Shown here: positions 16,835-24,878 of the stretch, piece after piece
How the letters are laid out: each line of letters opens with the position of its first letter
Numbering within the stretch: position 1 is the stretch's first letter
Source: Acidimicrobiia bacterium
GTDB lineage: Bacteria; Actinomycetota; Acidimicrobiia; Acidimicrobiales; Bin134
Assembly: GCA_022822905.1 (NCBI GenBank)
Contig: JAJDYE010000005.1
Coordinates: 1-38,772, forward strand
DNA length: 38,772 bases
Direction of reading: 5' to 3'
Notes under the pieces: model-generated
Databases searched by the model: none
What the model saw: only the letters and a program-made list of their open reading frames with translations
Told to the model about the DNA's origin: nothing
Made by a program: the position numbers and the translations under genes

Positions 16835-18578
16835 TCTTCATTTCGGCGACGATCAGCCCACCGAAGCCGAACGGGCGGCCATCGACGCCATCGTCCCCCA
16901 AGCAGACGCTGCCACCATCGTCGAAACCGAGCGGGTGGTCCGCGGGGGCCGCAGTCGGCGCCACGGCCTTCGCCACCTGCTGTTGCCGGTGCTGCACTCG
17001 CTTCAGCACGAGATCGGCTGGATCAGCCCCGGCGGTTTGAACGGGGCGGCCGAGCGGCTGGGGGTTCCCCCCGCCGAGGCCTACGGCGTGGCCACGTTCT
17101 ACGAGTTGCTCCGCACCACCGACCCCGGCCACCGCGATGACATAGTCCACGTGTGCGTCGACCCGGCGTGCGCTCTGGTCGGAAACGACGACCTGCGAGC
17201 CTCGTTAGAAGCCGACGGGGCCAGGGTCCACGCCAGCCCCTGTCTCGGCCAGTGCGAACGGGCCCCGGCCCTGTTCGTCCAGGGTGTTGGGCGGCCCGAT
17301 CGGGTGCCGGCCGACGATGGCGAGGACTTCCGTTTGCCTCAAGCGGGCGACCCCGGCCTGCGGGTGCTGCGCCGGGTGGGTGTGGTCGATCCCACCTCCC
17401 TGGACTCATATCGCAGTCACGGGGGATACCAGGCTCTGGCCCGAGCCATCGAGATGGGACCGGATGCCGTCATCACTGCCATCTCCGACTCAGGACTGTC
17501 GGGGCGGGGCGGGGCGGCCTTCCCCACTGGGATCAAGTGGCGGGCCGTGGCCGATGAGCCTGGCCCGGACAAGCACGTGGTAGCCAACTGCGACGAGTCG
17601 GAGCCAGGTACCTTCAAGGACCGCATTGCGTGCGAGCACGATCCGTTCGCAGTCATCGAGTCGATGACCATCGCCGGTCTGGCCACCGGGGCGCCCCACG
17701 GCTGGATCTACATCCGGGGCGAGTACCCCCGGGCCACCGCCCGGCTGGAGAGCGCCATTGTCCAGGCCCGGGCCGCCGGTCTGCTGGGCGACGACGCTGC
17801 CGGTGGCGGCCAGCGCTTCGACATCGAGGTTCGCCGGGGTGCGGGGGCCTACATATGCGGCGAGGAGACGGCGCTGTTCAACTCCATCGAGGGCTTCCGG
17901 GGCGAGCCTCGCAACAAACCCCCCTTCCCCACCACCCACGGCCTGTTCTCCCAGCCCACCGCAATCAACAACCCCGAGACTCTCATCAACGTGCTGGACA
18001 TCGTGATCGACGGCCCCGACGCCTACCGCTCGGTTGGCACAGAGCGCTCTCCCGGCACCCGGCTTTTCTGCTTATCAGGCCGGATAGGGGTTCCCGGGCT
18101 CTACGAGGTTTCGTTCGGCACCACGCTGGGCGAATTACTCGACTTGGCCGGAGGGCCGACCGGGGACTTGTCCGCGGTGCTGTTGGGTGGTGCAGCCGGG
18201 GTGTTTGTCGGTCCCGATGCCCTCGACATGCCCCTCACTCTCGAGGACACCCGTGAAGCGGGAGCCACCCTGGGGTCGGGCGTGGTGATGGTGTTCGACG
18301 ACACCGTGGATATGGAGGCGATCGTCGTCCGAATCGCCGAGTTCTTTCGGGACGAGTCGTGCGGCCAGTGCGTGCCCTGTCGGGTAGGCACCCAGCGCCA
18401 GCACGAGGTGCTTGTGGAGTTGCACGGCTCCGGCCAGCCTCTGGCACCCCAACGAGCCGAGCTCATCGACGACATGGCGCTGGCCATGGTCGATGCCTCC
18501 ATATGTGGCCTGGGCCACACCGCCGCCTCCGCAGTGCGCTCCGCTCTGGCGCTGGGCCTGATAGGAAATAGCCAGTGA
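16827..18578 (+). CDS. NAD(P)-linked formate dehydrogenase diaphorase subunit (NuoE-NuoF fusion)
   Basis: 583 residues from TTG 16827, overlapping the end of the catalytic subunit gene by 8 bp. Residues about 40-155 are a NuoE-like thioredoxin-fold [2Fe-2S] domain with Cys110, Cys115, Cys139 and Cys143. From about residue 180 it is NuoF-like: the glycine-rich NADH/FMN segment GLSGRGGAAFPTGIKW, NCDESEPGTFKDR, and GAGAYICGEETALFNSIEG. A C-terminal [4Fe-4S] site has Cys512, Cys515, Cys518 and Cys560. The subunit passes electrons between FMN/NAD(P)H and the Fe-S chain to the catalytic subunit. NuoE and NuoF are usually separate in complex I and in many formate dehydrogenases; fusions are known in some soluble dehydrogenases and hydrogenases. 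The choice of NAD or NADP cannot be read from the sequence. Confidence 0.88.
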   Translation: MADLHFGDDQPTEAERAAIDAIVPQADAATIVETERVVRGGRSRRHGLRHLLLPVLHSLQHEIGWISPGGLNGAAERLGVPPAEAYGVATFYELLRTTDPGHRDDIVHVCVDPACALVGNDDLRASLEADGARVHASPCLGQCERAPALFVQGVGRPDRVPADDGEDFRLPQAGDPGLRVLRRVGVVDPTSLDSYRSHGGYQALARAIEMGPDAVITAISDSGLSGRGGAAFPTGIKWRAVADEPGPDKHVVANCDESEPGTFKDRIACEHDPFAVIESMTIAGLATGAPHGWIYIRGEYPRATARLESAIVQARAAGLLGDDAAGGGQRFDIEVRRGAGAYICGEETALFNSIEGFRGEPRNKPPFPTTHGLFSQPTAINNPETLINVLDIVIDGPDAYRSVGTERSPGTRLFCLSGRIGVPGLYEVSFGTTLGELLDLAGGPTGDLSAVLLGGAAGVFVGPDALDMPLTLEDTREAGATLGSGVVMVFDDTVDMEAIVVRIAEFFRDESCGQCVPCRVGTQRQHEVLVELHGSGQPLAPQRAELIDDMALAMVDASICGLGHTAASAVRSALALGLIGNSQ

Positions 18579-19414
18579 GCGGGGTCATAACCGAGACCGC
18601 GGTGACCATCCGGGTCGACGGCCAAGAGGTGGCCGTGCCCGAGGGCGCGACCATCCTGGATGCCTGCGACGCCGCCGGCGTAGAAACTCCGACCATCTGC
18701 TACGGCCCCACCCTCACCCCGGTGAACGTGTGCCGGGTGTGCGTGGTGGAACTCGACGGCAGCCGGGCCCTGGTCCCCTCCTGCTCCCGTCCCGCAGAGG
18801 AGGGCATGGTCGTCCACACCGACAGCGAGCGGGTACGCCACAGCCGCAAGATGGTGCTGGAGTTCCTTGCCACCGGCGTTGACGCGTCCCAGGCCGACGA
18901 GCTGGGCCAGTGGGCCGAGCACTACGGCGCCGACCCGGATCGCTACGTGCCGGGCGGCGAGACCATGAATGAGCCGGTGCGAGTGCAGGACAACCTCTAC
19001 ATCCGGGACTATGACAAGTGCGTGCTGTGCTACCGCTGCGTGGAGGCCTGCGGCGACGATGCCCAGCACACCTACGCCATCTCGGTGGCCGGCCGGGGCT
19101 TCGGCGCCCGCATCTCCACAGAGTTCGACGTGACCCTGCCCGACTCGGCCTGCGTCTACTGCGGTAACTGCGTGGCCGTGTGCCCCACCAACGCCCTCCA
19201 GTTCAAGACCGAGTTCGACCTCCGTCAAGCCGACGATTGGCGCCCCGAAGACCAAACCGTCACCCAAACCGTGTGCTCCTACTGCGGCGTCGGCTGCAAC
19301 CTCGAACTCCACGTCCAGGACAACCAAATCGTCAAATGCACCTCCCCTGACGACCACGACGTAACAAAAGGCAACCTCTGCATAAAAGGCCGCTTCGGCT
19401 GGAACTACGTGTGA
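18575..19414 (+). CDS. Formate dehydrogenase N-terminal Fe-S subunit (2Fe-2S, two 4Fe-4S, Mop 4Fe-4S domain)
   Basis: 279 residues from GTG 18575 (GTGA overlap with the previous gene). The order of clusters is that of the N-terminal third of large FdhA proteins. A plant-type/NuoG [2Fe-2S] domain comes first (Cys42, 53, 56, 70). A two-cluster ferredoxin domain follows (Cys149, 152, 155, 159 and Cys193, 196, 199, 203). Last is the molybdopterin-family [4Fe-4S] domain (Cys234, 237, 241, 269) ending KGRFGWNYV. The protein then stops exactly where the catalytic domain would begin; that part is encoded at 14906-16834. The NuoG-type His-Cys3 cluster motif (HxxxCxxC) after the 2Fe-2S domain is missing. 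It presumably docks onto the catalytic subunit to complete its proximal cluster and joins it to the diaphorase subunit. Confidence 0.88.
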   Translation: MSGVITETAVTIRVDGQEVAVPEGATILDACDAAGVETPTICYGPTLTPVNVCRVCVVELDGSRALVPSCSRPAEEGMVVHTDSERVRHSRKMVLEFLATGVDASQADELGQWAEHYGADPDRYVPGGETMNEPVRVQDNLYIRDYDKCVLCYRCVEACGDDAQHTYAISVAGRGFGARISTEFDVTLPDSACVYCGNCVAVCPTNALQFKTEFDLRQADDWRPEDQTVTQTVCSYCGVGCNLELHVQDNQIVKCTSPDDHDVTKGNLCIKGRFGWNYV

Positions 19415-19474
19415 TGGCTTGAGGCAAGAGCCGCCCACAGGAGATAGGTACTCGTTGGGGGTTGCACCAACCGA

Positions 19475-19894
19475 CTAATCGAGTTCGCTTCTGGCATAGA
19501 CGTGGAGCTTCACGGGTGTATTGGCAAGCACAGCTTCCCAAGAACGACCGACATTCCCCTCGACAACATGGACTTCCCCTCCCGTAGCCAGTGCCGCTGC
19601 CAAGAGTTCGGCGGCCACGAGGCTCAACCCGTGCTCGATTTTCAGCCATGCCACCGCTTCCGTGTAGGGGCGTGGATCCAGAATTTCCAGCACGCCAGGA
19701 GGAGGAGAGAGAGCTGCATTCAGCAGAGAACCCTGGACACCCTGGCTCAATCGTCCAACTGCACGGCTATCGAGAAGAGCACGCAAGAGGCGCACATGCA
19801 GAGACCACGGCAGGACGGGCACCTGTCTGCCCCAACCCAGCAACCGCCGACCATTCAGCGCCACGAGGGCAAGATGGTCGTCAACGATGACCAC
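19475..19894 (-). CDS. Putative PIN-like toxin of a toxin-antitoxin pair
   Basis: 139 residues from GTG 19894. The start VVIVDDHLALVAL resembles the first strand of PIN-type nucleases with an acidic residue followed by a helix. The C-terminal part (LSLVAAELLAAALATGGEVHVVEGNVG) resembles the later PIN helix and strand. The acidic residues do not line up perfectly with a VapC site, so the family call is tentative. It follows a 68-residue protein gene on the same strand after 34 bp, the usual antitoxin-toxin layout. It ends 60 bp from the convergent formate dehydrogenase operon. Confidence 0.45.
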   Translation of the reverse strand: MVIVDDHLALVALNGRRLLGWGRQVPVLPWSLHVRLLRALLDSRAVGRLSQGVQGSLLNAALSPPPGVLEILDPRPYTEAVAWLKIEHGLSLVAAELLAAALATGGEVHVVEGNVGRSWEAVLANTPVKLHVYARSELD

Positions 19895-19928
19895 GGCCGG
19901 ATACTGCGCCGGTGCCTCCAGGGGAGGC

Positions 19929-20135
19929 TTAGGTCAGACTGAGATCTGGATCCTGGGCGAAAAGCCGCTCGCACAACTCGAAGTACTCCTCCAATAGTTG
20001 TGCAAACGCTTCGCGAGTGACGGCATCAAGCCCGGGAACAGGCGCGTCGACAAACCCAGAGCCGACCACCTGTGTCTCCGTCACAGAGGCAAGCCGGGAC
20101 GGAGACCGCCCGCCAAACTCATGAACCATTGCCAT
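19929..20135 (-). CDS. Small putative antitoxin
   Basis: 68 residues from ATG 20135. It is acidic in the C-terminal half (AFAQLLEEYFELCERLFAQDPDL), which is predicted helical, as in many type II antitoxins. I do not recognise a DNA-binding family. It precedes the PIN-like gene on the same strand. A TACACT -10 box (20143-20148) lies 7 nt before the ATG with no ribosome-binding site. The IS30-family element sits directly upstream and could affect expression of the pair. Confidence 0.45.
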   Translation of the reverse strand: MAMVHEFGGRSPSRLASVTETQVVGSGFVDAPVPGLDAVTREAFAQLLEEYFELCERLFAQDPDLSLT

Positions 20136-20142
20136 CGTGGTC

Positions 20143-20148
20143 AGTGTA
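20143..20148 (-). promoter_or_regulatory. -10 box TACACT of the putative antitoxin gene (leaderless type)
   Basis: TACACT on the minus strand ends 7 nt before ATG 20135; no Shine-Dalgarno sequence is present. It matches the leaderless start pattern seen at 7824, 21357 and 26505. Confidence 0.4.
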
Positions 20149-20181
20149 CCCCCTCATCGGCCCTTTTCTACCGGTGGCAAG

Positions 20182-21232
20182 CTCTATTGGTGGTCGCGAC
20201 AGAGGTCATTGTAGACGGTTTGGGCTGTGTTCCAGTTGTGGAGTTTTCTGGGCATGTTGTTGATGCGGTCTTCGATGACTGCTAGGCGGGCTGTGGCGAT
20301 GTTGGGGTCTGTGCCTTTGGGGAGCCATCGGCGGAGTATTCCGTTGGTCTGCTCGTTGGTGGGCCGTTGCCAGGGGGAGCGGGGCTCGCAGAAGTAGACC
20401 TGGATTCCGAGGGCCTTTTCTATGTGGGCCCATCGGGCCATCTCGGTGCCCTGGTCCCATGTGAGGGTCTTGAGCATTGGTGCGGGCTGGCGGCCCAAAG
20501 CGGCGGTGACCGCATCGGCGGTGCTTCGGGCGTCGTAGCCGTCGGGCAGGCCCACCACCAGGGTGTGTCGGCTGGAGCGCTCCACCAGGGTGGCCACCGC
20601 TGAGCGGTTGTGTTTGCCGATGATCAGATCGCCCTCCCAGTGGCCGGGCTCTTGGCGGTCCTCAGCTGATCGGGGCCGGTCGGCCATGGGCTTGTAGTCG
20701 CCCAAAGCGCTGCGCTTGGCCTGCTCGCAGCGGCCCCGCGGCTTGCGCCGCGGCCGGGCCCGGGGCAGCTTCTCCCAGGTGCCGGCGGCCAGCCCGCTGC
20801 GCCCGGCGCCGGCGTAGCACCCCCGGTAGATCGTCTCCGCGCACACCTTGAGCCCGCACTGGGCCAGCTCCGCTGACACGGCGTGGGGCGACAGCCGCTC
20901 ATCGAGGCGCTCCTGCACCTTCAGGCGCAGCTTCGCGTCAGCGGCCAATCTCCACAGCCGGGGCCTCTTCGCCCGGGCGTCGGCGCCGGCCTGCGCCCGC
21001 CGGGCGCAATAGCCGCCGGGGTCGCACCGCTTCTTCTCCCGCCACACCGTCGCCCGGTCCCTGCCCAGCCGTGCCGCGATCAGCGCGTCGCTGAGCCCCT
21101 CCGCGGACAACACCTCAATCCAGACGCGCTCCTGCAAACAAACACGCCGTGCCATACTGGACACCTCCACCGGTCGGTCGCCGACATTCCTGACCGGCCA
21201 TCATGGCCGATCCGACGCGACCACCGATAGAG
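20182..21232 (-). mobile_element. IS30-family insertion sequence, apparently complete
   Basis: About 1.05 kb with one transposase gene. Terminal inverted repeats are CTCTATTGGTGGTCGCG (20182-20198) and, inverted, CTCTATCGGTGGTCGCG (21216-21232), 16 of 17 identical. The left repeat overlaps the transposase stop codon. No clear short target duplication was found in the flanks; the repeats may extend a little further with gaps. It sits between the toxin-antitoxin pair and the HNH protein gene. Confidence 0.8.
20184..21155 (-). CDS. IS30-family transposase
   Basis: 323 residues from ATG 21155, which is preceded by GGAGGTGT (21161-21168). The N-terminus is a helix-turn-helix (GLSDALIAARLGRDRATVWRE) like other IS30 transposases. 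The DDE catalytic residues are visible: Asp176 in HWEGDLIIG, Asp234 in TWDQGTEM, and Glu268 in the RPTNEQTNG helix, followed by the LPKGTD motif typical of the family. No frameshift or stop is present, so the enzyme is probably functional. Confidence 0.93.
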   Translation of the reverse strand: MARRVCLQERVWIEVLSAEGLSDALIAARLGRDRATVWREKKRCDPGGYCARRAQAGADARAKRPRLWRLAADAKLRLKVQERLDERLSPHAVSAELAQCGLKVCAETIYRGCYAGAGRSGLAAGTWEKLPRARPRRKPRGRCEQAKRSALGDYKPMADRPRSAEDRQEPGHWEGDLIIGKHNRSAVATLVERSSRHTLVVGLPDGYDARSTADAVTAALGRQPAPMLKTLTWDQGTEMARWAHIEKALGIQVYFCEPRSPWQRPTNEQTNGILRRWLPKGTDPNIATARLAVIEDRINNMPRKLHNWNTAQTVYNDLCRDHQ

Positions 21233-21344
21233 TTCACCGAGGGTGACTTCTCGACGCATGCTGCACTCACGCATATGAGACATGTCCACCTTACGACCCG
21301 TTCATATGTTGAGCCATTCCAGGGGATACTGTCACTGGCGTTGG

Positions 21345-21350
21345 TAGACT
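21345..21350 (+). promoter_or_regulatory. -10 box TAGACT of the HNH gene (leaderless type)
   Basis: TAGACT ends 6 nt before ATG 21357, with TTGG just upstream (TTGGTAGACT). There is no ribosome-binding site. It supports ATG 21357 over the in-frame GTG at 21351. Confidence 0.45.
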
Positions 21351-21356
21351 GTGGGC

Positions 21357-22673
21357 ATGGATTTAGGTACTCTTACCAGGGGAAACACCACAAAGGCTAG
21401 AGGCGAGCAGCGAGGTAGCAGAAGCGCCACTGTGGATGTTCAGTTGGCTGAATTCGACGGGCTGGGGTCGGGTGAATTGGTCAAGTTGATCCTCCAGGCC
21501 GATAGTGCCCGGCGGCAGTTGGATGGCTATCTGACTGCCCTGTTGGGGCGGTTTGGGGATCTGGAGGGGCAGGATGCGGTTGAGGAACTGTGTCGTCAAT
21601 TTGGGCTCGGACGTCACCGGGCTCGTCAGCAGGCCAAGACCTCTAACGCACTCAAAGCGTTGCCCGACACGCTGGAGGCTGCCAAGCAGGGGTGGATTTC
21701 CATTGATCATGCCCGGGTGATGGGCGAGTCGCATCTGCGGGCGCCGCTGTCCAAGGACGAGGAGTTGGAGTTGGTCGTCGTGGCCATCTCAGAAGACCTC
21801 GACGAGTTCAAGAAGACTGTGGCCCGCCGGGAGGACCAGCGCCGGACTGATGAGGGGTTGACCCGCCACGAGCGCCAGCGGGAGCGGCGCAGTGCCAAGG
21901 TGTTCGACGGGGACAACGAGATGGTGGTCCTGTACGCCGAGTTGGATCGCATCGCCGGCGAGCGGGTCAAGACTGCTCTCCACGATTTGAGCGATCGGCT
22001 CTTCCGCGAGGATGCCAGGGCTGAAAGCGACCGCACTCACGACCAGCGCAACGCCGATGCCCTGGTCGCGCTCATCACCCAGCGACCGGCCAGAGCAGAC
22101 AGCACCGGTGGAGAATCAGAGACAATGCCCGACGTCGGCACGCCTGAATCTGACTCTGCGAACGACGTTTCCAGCGGTTCGGGGTGTGACATTGCACCAC
22201 AGGCCACGACACTGATCATTTCCGTCGACTACGACACATTGAGCGGCCAACTGAAGAACGCCGGGCTCATCGACGGCACCCCCATCGACGTCGACGACCT
22301 CCGCCACATCGCCTGCGACGCTGGGATCGTGCCCGCCATCTTCGCCGCCGATGGGCAGCCGCTCTACATGGGCAGAAAGCAAAGGGCCGCCACCGCCGCT
22401 CAGAAGCTGGCCCTGATCGCCCGCGACAAGCAATGTGTCGGCTGCGGCATGAGAGCCAGCGCCTGTGATGCCCACCACATCGTCTGGTGGGACGACAACG
22501 GGCCTACCGACATCACCAATTTGGTGCTGCTATGCCCCCAGTGCCACAAGAAAGTCCACAAACACGGCTACGCGGTGATCAGAGGCCCCGTCGGAGAGCA
22601 TCGACTCAAGCCACCCAAGCGCAGGTCTGACGGGGTGTTACCAAGAGGTCCAACCCGGTCTTTGGCTGCATAG
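21357..22673 (+). CDS. DUF222 (13E12 repeat) protein with HNH endonuclease domain
   Basis: 438 residues. The N-terminal two thirds are DUF222-like: helical, with LVKLILQADSARRQLDGYLTALL and a QAKTSNALKALPDTLEAAKQGWIS segment, where relatives read the same helix. The C-terminus is an HNH nuclease with zinc-type cysteines: CVGCGMRASACDAHHI, WDDNGPTDITNLVLLCPQCHKKVH. This architecture occurs in many copies in mycobacteria and other actinomycetes, often near mobile DNA. Its role is not established; a DNA-cleaving function is likely from the HNH motif. It lies next to an IS30 element within a block that separates the formate dehydrogenase operon from folD. The middle linker is acidic and Ser/Thr-rich. 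Confidence 0.9.
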   Translation: MDLGTLTRGNTTKARGEQRGSRSATVDVQLAEFDGLGSGELVKLILQADSARRQLDGYLTALLGRFGDLEGQDAVEELCRQFGLGRHRARQQAKTSNALKALPDTLEAAKQGWISIDHARVMGESHLRAPLSKDEELELVVVAISEDLDEFKKTVARREDQRRTDEGLTRHERQRERRSAKVFDGDNEMVVLYAELDRIAGERVKTALHDLSDRLFREDARAESDRTHDQRNADALVALITQRPARADSTGGESETMPDVGTPESDSANDVSSGSGCDIAPQATTLIISVDYDTLSGQLKNAGLIDGTPIDVDDLRHIACDAGIVPAIFAADGQPLYMGRKQRAATAAQKLALIARDKQCVGCGMRASACDAHHIVWWDDNGPTDITNLVLLCPQCHKKVHKHGYAVIRGPVGEHRLKPPKRRSDGVLPRGPTRSLAA

Positions 22674-22766
22674 CCCTCAATACCAAACCATCTTCTGAGA
22701 CAGCCAAGTGCCAACGGCTGAGTTGGTCATTGTGAAACCGCAGCGTTTGCGAGAGAATTCCGGGCG

Positions 22767-23624
22767 ATGACTGCTATCAAATTGGACGGCGAAATGCTGT
22801 CGGCTGAGATCAAGGAAGGTCTGCGGGAGCGGATTGCTGCGCTGGCTGAGAAGGGGGTAACCCCGGGGTTGGGGACGCTTCTGGTGGGGGACGATGGGCC
22901 TTCGGCCAACTATGTGGCCATGAAGCACCGCGACAGCGAGGAGCTGGGGATGGGGTCTCGGGAGGTGCATCTGCCTGCCGATGCCACCCAGGAAGAGGTC
23001 GACGCCGTGGTGGACGACTTCAACGCCGATCCGGCGGTGGATGCCTACATCATGCAGTACCCGTTTCCTGGCGACCTCGACTACGAGACTGCTTTGTTGC
23101 GGGTGCTGCCGGAGAAGGATGCCGATGGGCTGCACCCGGTGAACCTGGGACGGTTGGTGCAGGGGGTAGATGCTCCGCTGGCCTGTACGCCGCGGGGAAT
23201 CCAGTTGATGTTGGAGCGCTACGAGATTCCCATCGCCGGCCAGCACGTGGTGATCATCGGCCGGGGTCTCACCATTGGGCGGCCGCTGGCCAACTTGCTG
23301 TCGCTGAAGCGGCCCAATGCCAACGCCGCGGTCACCGTGGTCCATACCGGGGCGGGCGACATCTCTAGGTACACCAAGAACGCCGACATCCTCATCGCCG
23401 CGGCCGGAGCGCCCCGCATGGTGAAGGCCGACATGGTCAAGCCCGGCGCCGCGGTCGTGGCCGCCGGGGTGAGCTTCGCCGACGGCAAGCTGGTGTCGGA
23501 TGTGGACGACGACGTGGCCGAGGTGGCGGGCTGGCTTTCGCCTCGAATCGGCGGGGTGGGGCCGATGACCCGTACCATGCTGATGGCAAACACCGTGGCC
23601 GCCGCCGAGCGGGCTGTGGGCTGA
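22767..23624 (+). CDS. folD: Methylenetetrahydrofolate dehydrogenase / methenyltetrahydrofolate cyclohydrolase
   Basis: 285 residues. The bifunctional enzyme interconverts 5,10-methylene-, methenyl- and 10-formyltetrahydrofolate with NADP. It shows the conserved LGTLLVGDDGPSANYVAMK with the catalytic Lys, the YIMQYPFP segment, DADGLHPVN, CTPRGIQLML, and the dinucleotide-binding VVIIGRGLTIGRPLA. It ends with GVGPMTRTMLMANT. Usual sequences read PLP where this has PFP. With fhs and the formate dehydrogenase upstream it completes a formate-to-methylene-folate route, although a mobile block of about 3.2 kb now lies between them. A long open frame on the opposite strand here is only a codon-bias shadow. 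Confidence 0.95.
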   Translation: MTAIKLDGEMLSAEIKEGLRERIAALAEKGVTPGLGTLLVGDDGPSANYVAMKHRDSEELGMGSREVHLPADATQEEVDAVVDDFNADPAVDAYIMQYPFPGDLDYETALLRVLPEKDADGLHPVNLGRLVQGVDAPLACTPRGIQLMLERYEIPIAGQHVVIIGRGLTIGRPLANLLSLKRPNANAAVTVVHTGAGDISRYTKNADILIAAAGAPRMVKADMVKPGAAVVAAGVSFADGKLVSDVDDDVAEVAGWLSPRIGGVGPMTRTMLMANTVAAAERAVG

Positions 23625-23690
23625 TAGGCCTCGCCCCCAAGGCGCGACCAGACGAAACGACCTAGCAACAACAACACAGGAAGCACAGAC

Positions 23691-24845
23691 ATGGCCGACG
23701 CCTACATCATCGACGCAGTTCGCTCCCCCATGGGCCGCTTCGGCGGCGGGCTGAGCCACCTCCACCCGGCCGACCTGGGCGCCAACATCTTGAGCGGGCT
23801 GATCGACCGCACCGGCGTGGACCCAGCCGCGGTGGACGACTGCATCATGGGCTGTGTCGGCCAGATCGGCGCTCAGGCCTTCAATGTGGCCCGCAATGCC
23901 TGGCTGTCGGCCGGGCTGCCCGAGCACGTCCCGGCGGTGACCATCGACCGCCAGTGCGGATCCTCACAGCAGGCGGTGCACTTTGCTGCTCAAGGCATCA
24001 TGTCGGGCACCCAAGACCTGGTGGTGGCCGGCGGCGTAGAAGTGATGAGCCTCATTCACCTCAACAGCCAGGGCGACGTGGGCCCCGATCTGGGCATGCG
24101 CTACCCGTTCGACGGCGATGGCTGGGCCAATCGCTTCGGCGACGAGGAGGTCCACCAGTTCCGGGGCGGCAATCTCATCGCCGAGCGCTGGGACGTCACC
24201 TTGGAGGACATGAACGGCCTGGCCCTGCGCAGTCACCAGAACGCGGCCCGGGCCTGGGAGGAGGGCCGCTTCGAGCGGGAGGTGTTGGCGGTGGGCGAAT
24301 GCGCCCGCGACGAGGGCATCCGGCCCGACACCTCCATGGAGAAGATGGCCAAGCTTCGCCCCTTCTCCGAGCACGGCCCGTTGACCGCGGCCAACTCCAG
24401 CCAGATCACCGACGGCTCGGCCGCGCTCCTCATCGCCTCTGAGAAGGCAGTGGCCGAACATGGCCTCACCCCCCGGGCCCGGATCCACACCATGGCGGTG
24501 GTGGGCAGCGACCCGGTGCTCATCCTCACCGGCCCCATCCCGGCCACCGCCAAGGTGCTGGAGCGCGCCGGCATGGAACTCGACGACATCGACCTGTTCG
24601 AGTGCAACGAGGCCTTCGCCTCGGTGGTGCTGGCCTGGGCCAAGGACACCGGCGTGGACATGGACAAGGTGAATGTGAACGGCGGGGCCATCGCCCTCGG
24701 CCACCCACTAGGGGCCAGCGGCGCTCGGATCATGACCACACTGCTCAACGAGCTGGAGCGCTCTGGCGGCCGCTTCGGGCTTCAGACCATGTGCGAGGGC
24801 GGCGGACTGGCCAACGCCACCATCATCGAGAACCTGGCTGCGTAG
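23691..24845 (+). CDS. Thiolase (acetyl-CoA acetyltransferase family, FadA5-like)
   Basis: 384 residues. Catalytic residues are visible: Cys89 in DRQCGSSQQA, His338 in GGAIALGHPLGASGAR, and Cys368 in TMCEGGG. The blocks FNVARNAWLSAGLPEHV, ANSSQITDGSAALLIASE, LTPRARIHTMAVVGSDP and FECNEAFASVVLAWA are close to what I recall of the mycobacterial steroid side-chain thiolase FadA5. That closeness is from memory, not an alignment. It would cleave a 3-ketoacyl-CoA to release acetyl- or propionyl-CoA. It starts a co-directional run of catabolic genes that extends to 34735. AGGAAG lies upstream of ATG 23691. Confidence 0.88.
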   Translation: MADAYIIDAVRSPMGRFGGGLSHLHPADLGANILSGLIDRTGVDPAAVDDCIMGCVGQIGAQAFNVARNAWLSAGLPEHVPAVTIDRQCGSSQQAVHFAAQGIMSGTQDLVVAGGVEVMSLIHLNSQGDVGPDLGMRYPFDGDGWANRFGDEEVHQFRGGNLIAERWDVTLEDMNGLALRSHQNAARAWEEGRFEREVLAVGECARDEGIRPDTSMEKMAKLRPFSEHGPLTAANSSQITDGSAALLIASEKAVAEHGLTPRARIHTMAVVGSDPVLILTGPIPATAKVLERAGMELDDIDLFECNEAFASVVLAWAKDTGVDMDKVNVNGGAIALGHPLGASGARIMTTLLNELERSGGRFGLQTMCEGGGLANATIIENLAA

Positions 24846-24878
24846 CCAAGCGAGATCCCCAAGGAGACCGAGAAGCAA

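Noticed and set aside
19412..19414. TGA at the end of the Fe-S subunit gene as another Sec codon
   Set aside because: Only about ten unconserved codons follow before the next stop, and the protein already ends at the family's domain border.
18101..19438. Minus-strand open frame of 445 codons opposite the formate dehydrogenase Fe-S subunit
   Set aside because: The plus strand encodes 16 cluster cysteines in correct spacing. The antisense translation is Val/His/Gly-rich noise.
21080..21289. Small minus-strand frame spanning the right end of the IS30 element
   Set aside because: It overlaps the transposase start in another frame and includes the terminal repeat; no protein similarity is visible.
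22677..23927. Long minus-strand open frame (416 codons) opposite folD and the thiolase start
   Set aside because: It runs antisense to two well-conserved genes and its translation is low-complexity, His/Gly/Arg-rich. It is a codon-bias artefact of high-GC DNA.
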